DNA from: Bacteroidales bacterium UBA6229
GTDB taxonomy: Bacteria; Bacteroidota; Bacteroidia; Bacteroidales; F082
Assembly: GCA_002440975.1 (NCBI GenBank)
Contig: DJWN01000043.1
Coordinates: 1 to 62,354, forward strand
Length of the DNA: 62,354 bases
Direction of reading: 5' to 3'
The translations under genes were made by a program, and so were the position numbers. Position 1 is the stretch's first letter. The number at the start of each line of letters is the position of its first letter. This document shows, piece by piece, positions 60,945 through 62,354 of the stretch. The notes beneath the pieces were generated by a model. That model saw nothing but the letters and a program-made list of their open reading frames with translations. It had not been told where the DNA came from and did no database searches.

Positions 60945-62234
60945 ATGAGTCATATCGTAAACATTCTTGCGCGTCAAATTTTGGATTCTCGCGGAAATCC
61001 TACCGTCGAAGTTGATGTACAAACCGAAAGTGGAATTATTGGCCGCGCTGCGGTTCCTTCAGGAGCCTCCACCGGTGTGCATGAAGCCGTAGAGTTAAGA
61101 GATGGAGACGAATCAGTGTTTTTGGGTAAAGGTGTTCTTCATGCGGTACAAAATGTAAATACCATCATCGCTGACGAGCTTCATGGGTATTATATCACAG
61201 ATCAAAATGAAATTGATCAGAGAATGATTGAGCTTGATGGAACCCCAAATAAAGCAAAACTTGGTGCGAATGCTATTCTTGGTGTGTCGATGGCAGTTGC
61301 AAATGCAGCAGCTCAGGAAACCAATCAGTCCCTGTTTCGCTATATCGGTGGCACCAATGCCAATACGCTGCCTATTCCAATGATGAATATCCTGAATGGA
61401 GGCTCACACGCCGATAACAGCATCGATTTTCAGGAATTCATGATTATGCCTGTTGGCGCACAAAATTTTTCACAAGCCATCCAAATGGGTGCAGAGGTAT
61501 TCCACAACTTGAAATCTGTACTCAAAAAACAGGGATATTCAACCAATGTTGGCGATGAAGGAGGTTTTGCACCTAACTTAAAATCTAATGAAGAGGCGAT
61601 TACAGTTATTCTTCAGGCCATCGAAAAGGCTGGTTACAAACCTGGTGAGGATATTTTCCTTGCACTTGATCCCGCTTCATCAGAGTATTTTCTGACAGAT
61701 GAGAATGTATATCATCTGCATAAATCAACCGGAGATAAGCTTACCCCTGCTCAAATGGTTGATTACTGGAATGAGTGGGTAAATAAATACCCCATCATAT
61801 CTATCGAAGATGGAATGGCCGAAGATGATTGGGATGGCTGGAAATTGATGACTGATAAAATGGGACAGAAGGTTCAACTGGTTGGTGATGATTTGTTTGT
61901 GACCAACGTAAACAGATTGAAAATGGGCATTGATAAAGGCGTTGCTAACTCGATTCTGGTGAAGGTAAATCAGATTGGAACACTCACCGAAACAATTAAT
62001 GCGGTGAATATGGCCTATCGACACGCCTATACAGCTGTCATTAGCCATCGTTCAGGTGAAACTGAGGATACTGCCATTGCTGATTTGGCTGTTGCTTTGA
62101 ATACCGGCCTGATTAAAACAGGTTCTGCTTCCAGAACTGACCGGATTGCCAAATACAATCAACTTCTTCGAATCGAAGAAATGCTTGGTTCTACTGCCAG
62201 ATACCTTGGAAAAGACTTTAAATATATCAGATAG
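60945..62234 (+). CDS. eno: Enolase
   Basis: Interconverts 2-phosphoglycerate and phosphoenolpyruvate in glycolysis and gluconeogenesis. The 429 residues are full length. Seen: ARQILDSRGNPTVEVDV, PSGASTGVHEAVELRDGD, the metal/catalytic regions GDEGGFAPNLKSNEEA, YPIISIEDGMAEDDWDGW, QLVGDDLFVTN, SILVKVNQIGTLTET and SHRSGETEDTAIADLAV. It has its own promoter and terminator. Confidence 0.98.
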   Translation: MSHIVNILARQILDSRGNPTVEVDVQTESGIIGRAAVPSGASTGVHEAVELRDGDESVFLGKGVLHAVQNVNTIIADELHGYYITDQNEIDQRMIELDGTPNKAKLGANAILGVSMAVANAAAQETNQSLFRYIGGTNANTLPIPMMNILNGGSHADNSIDFQEFMIMPVGAQNFSQAIQMGAEVFHNLKSVLKKQGYSTNVGDEGGFAPNLKSNEEAITVILQAIEKAGYKPGEDIFLALDPASSEYFLTDENVYHLHKSTGDKLTPAQMVDYWNEWVNKYPIISIEDGMAEDDWDGWKLMTDKMGQKVQLVGDDLFVTNVNRLKMGIDKGVANSILVKVNQIGTLTETINAVNMAYRHAYTAVISHRSGETEDTAIADLAVALNTGLIKTGSASRTDRIAKYNQLLRIEEMLGSTARYLGKDFKYIR

Positions 62235-62258
62235 GCACACTGAAATAACGACTTTATA

Positions 62259-62295
62259 CAGCTCCAAAAGGGAAATACTCCTTTTTGGAGCTGTT
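62259..62295 (+). terminator. Terminator after eno
   Basis: CAGCTCCAAAAGG pairs with CCTTTTTGGAGCTG (one bulged base), followed by TTTTATT, 24 bp after the eno stop. Confidence 0.85.
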
Positions 62296-62354
62296 TTATT
62301 ATATTGCTAATCAATACATTAAAATAAAGTTAATTTTTCTTCAAAAAAATCTTG

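Overview
The window is a chromosomal segment of a member of the Bacteroidota, most likely a Bacteroidales/Marinilabiliales-type organism. Four signs support this: type IX secretion genes (porU, porV, gldJ and a PorE-like protein); many promoters of the Bacteroidota form TAnnTTTG; a SecD-SecF fusion protein; and one ribosomal-protein supercluster in which tuf is absent from the str part and adk is absent between secY and map. Nearly all of the window is core genome. I see no rRNA, tRNA, CRISPR array, prophage or intact transposase.

Layout. 0-10.8 kb: lemA and hutU diverge. A minus-strand group follows, porU / porV-ispF-CoA-binding protein-thioredoxin, with gldJ divergent from porU. 10.8-15.3 kb: a plus-strand envelope block, murF-anmK-exbB-exbD-tonB. 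15.3-21.8 kb: a small accessory stretch with a 101-bp MITE-like element that still has a 7-bp target duplication, a truncated dihydrofolate-reductase-family gene, an unknown lipoprotein, htpG, a methyltransferase, a DUF554 membrane protein and a beta-lactamase-fold lipoprotein. 21.9-29 kb: ilvE, then a minus-strand run tatA-porE-like-purM-prfA-pyrF. 29-41 kb: secDF, an ABC exporter pair, dnaJ-grpE, murA, a DUF4290 gene and a UvrD-type helicase. 41.0-42.5 kb: a gene-free island packed with palindromes and interspersed repeats. 42.5-60.9 kb: the str-S10-spc-alpha ribosomal supercluster (rpsL to rplQ), with two tandem promoters and a structured leader. 60.9-62.3 kb: eno.

How the genes work together. 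Much of the non-ribosomal content serves the envelope: precursor synthesis (murA, murF), wall recycling (anmK), energy transduction to the outer membrane (exbBD-tonB), protein export (secY, secDF, tatA), and T9SS sorting and attachment (porU, porV, gldJ, PorE-like protein). The rest is translation, chaperones and single biosynthetic steps (pyrF, purM, ilvE, ispF).

Most interesting signals: (1) the MITE with its target duplication in front of a broken gene; (2) a PorE-like OmpA protein with a C-terminal domain that looks like a retropepsin-type aspartic protease lacking a proper DTG motif; (3) an abrupt change in GATC frequency exactly between gldJ and murF, suggesting recombination or a chimeric assembly; (4) small palindromes that seem to have inserted into older repeats in the 41-42 kb island; (5) MurA with Asp in place of the catalytic Cys, which predicts fosfomycin resistance.
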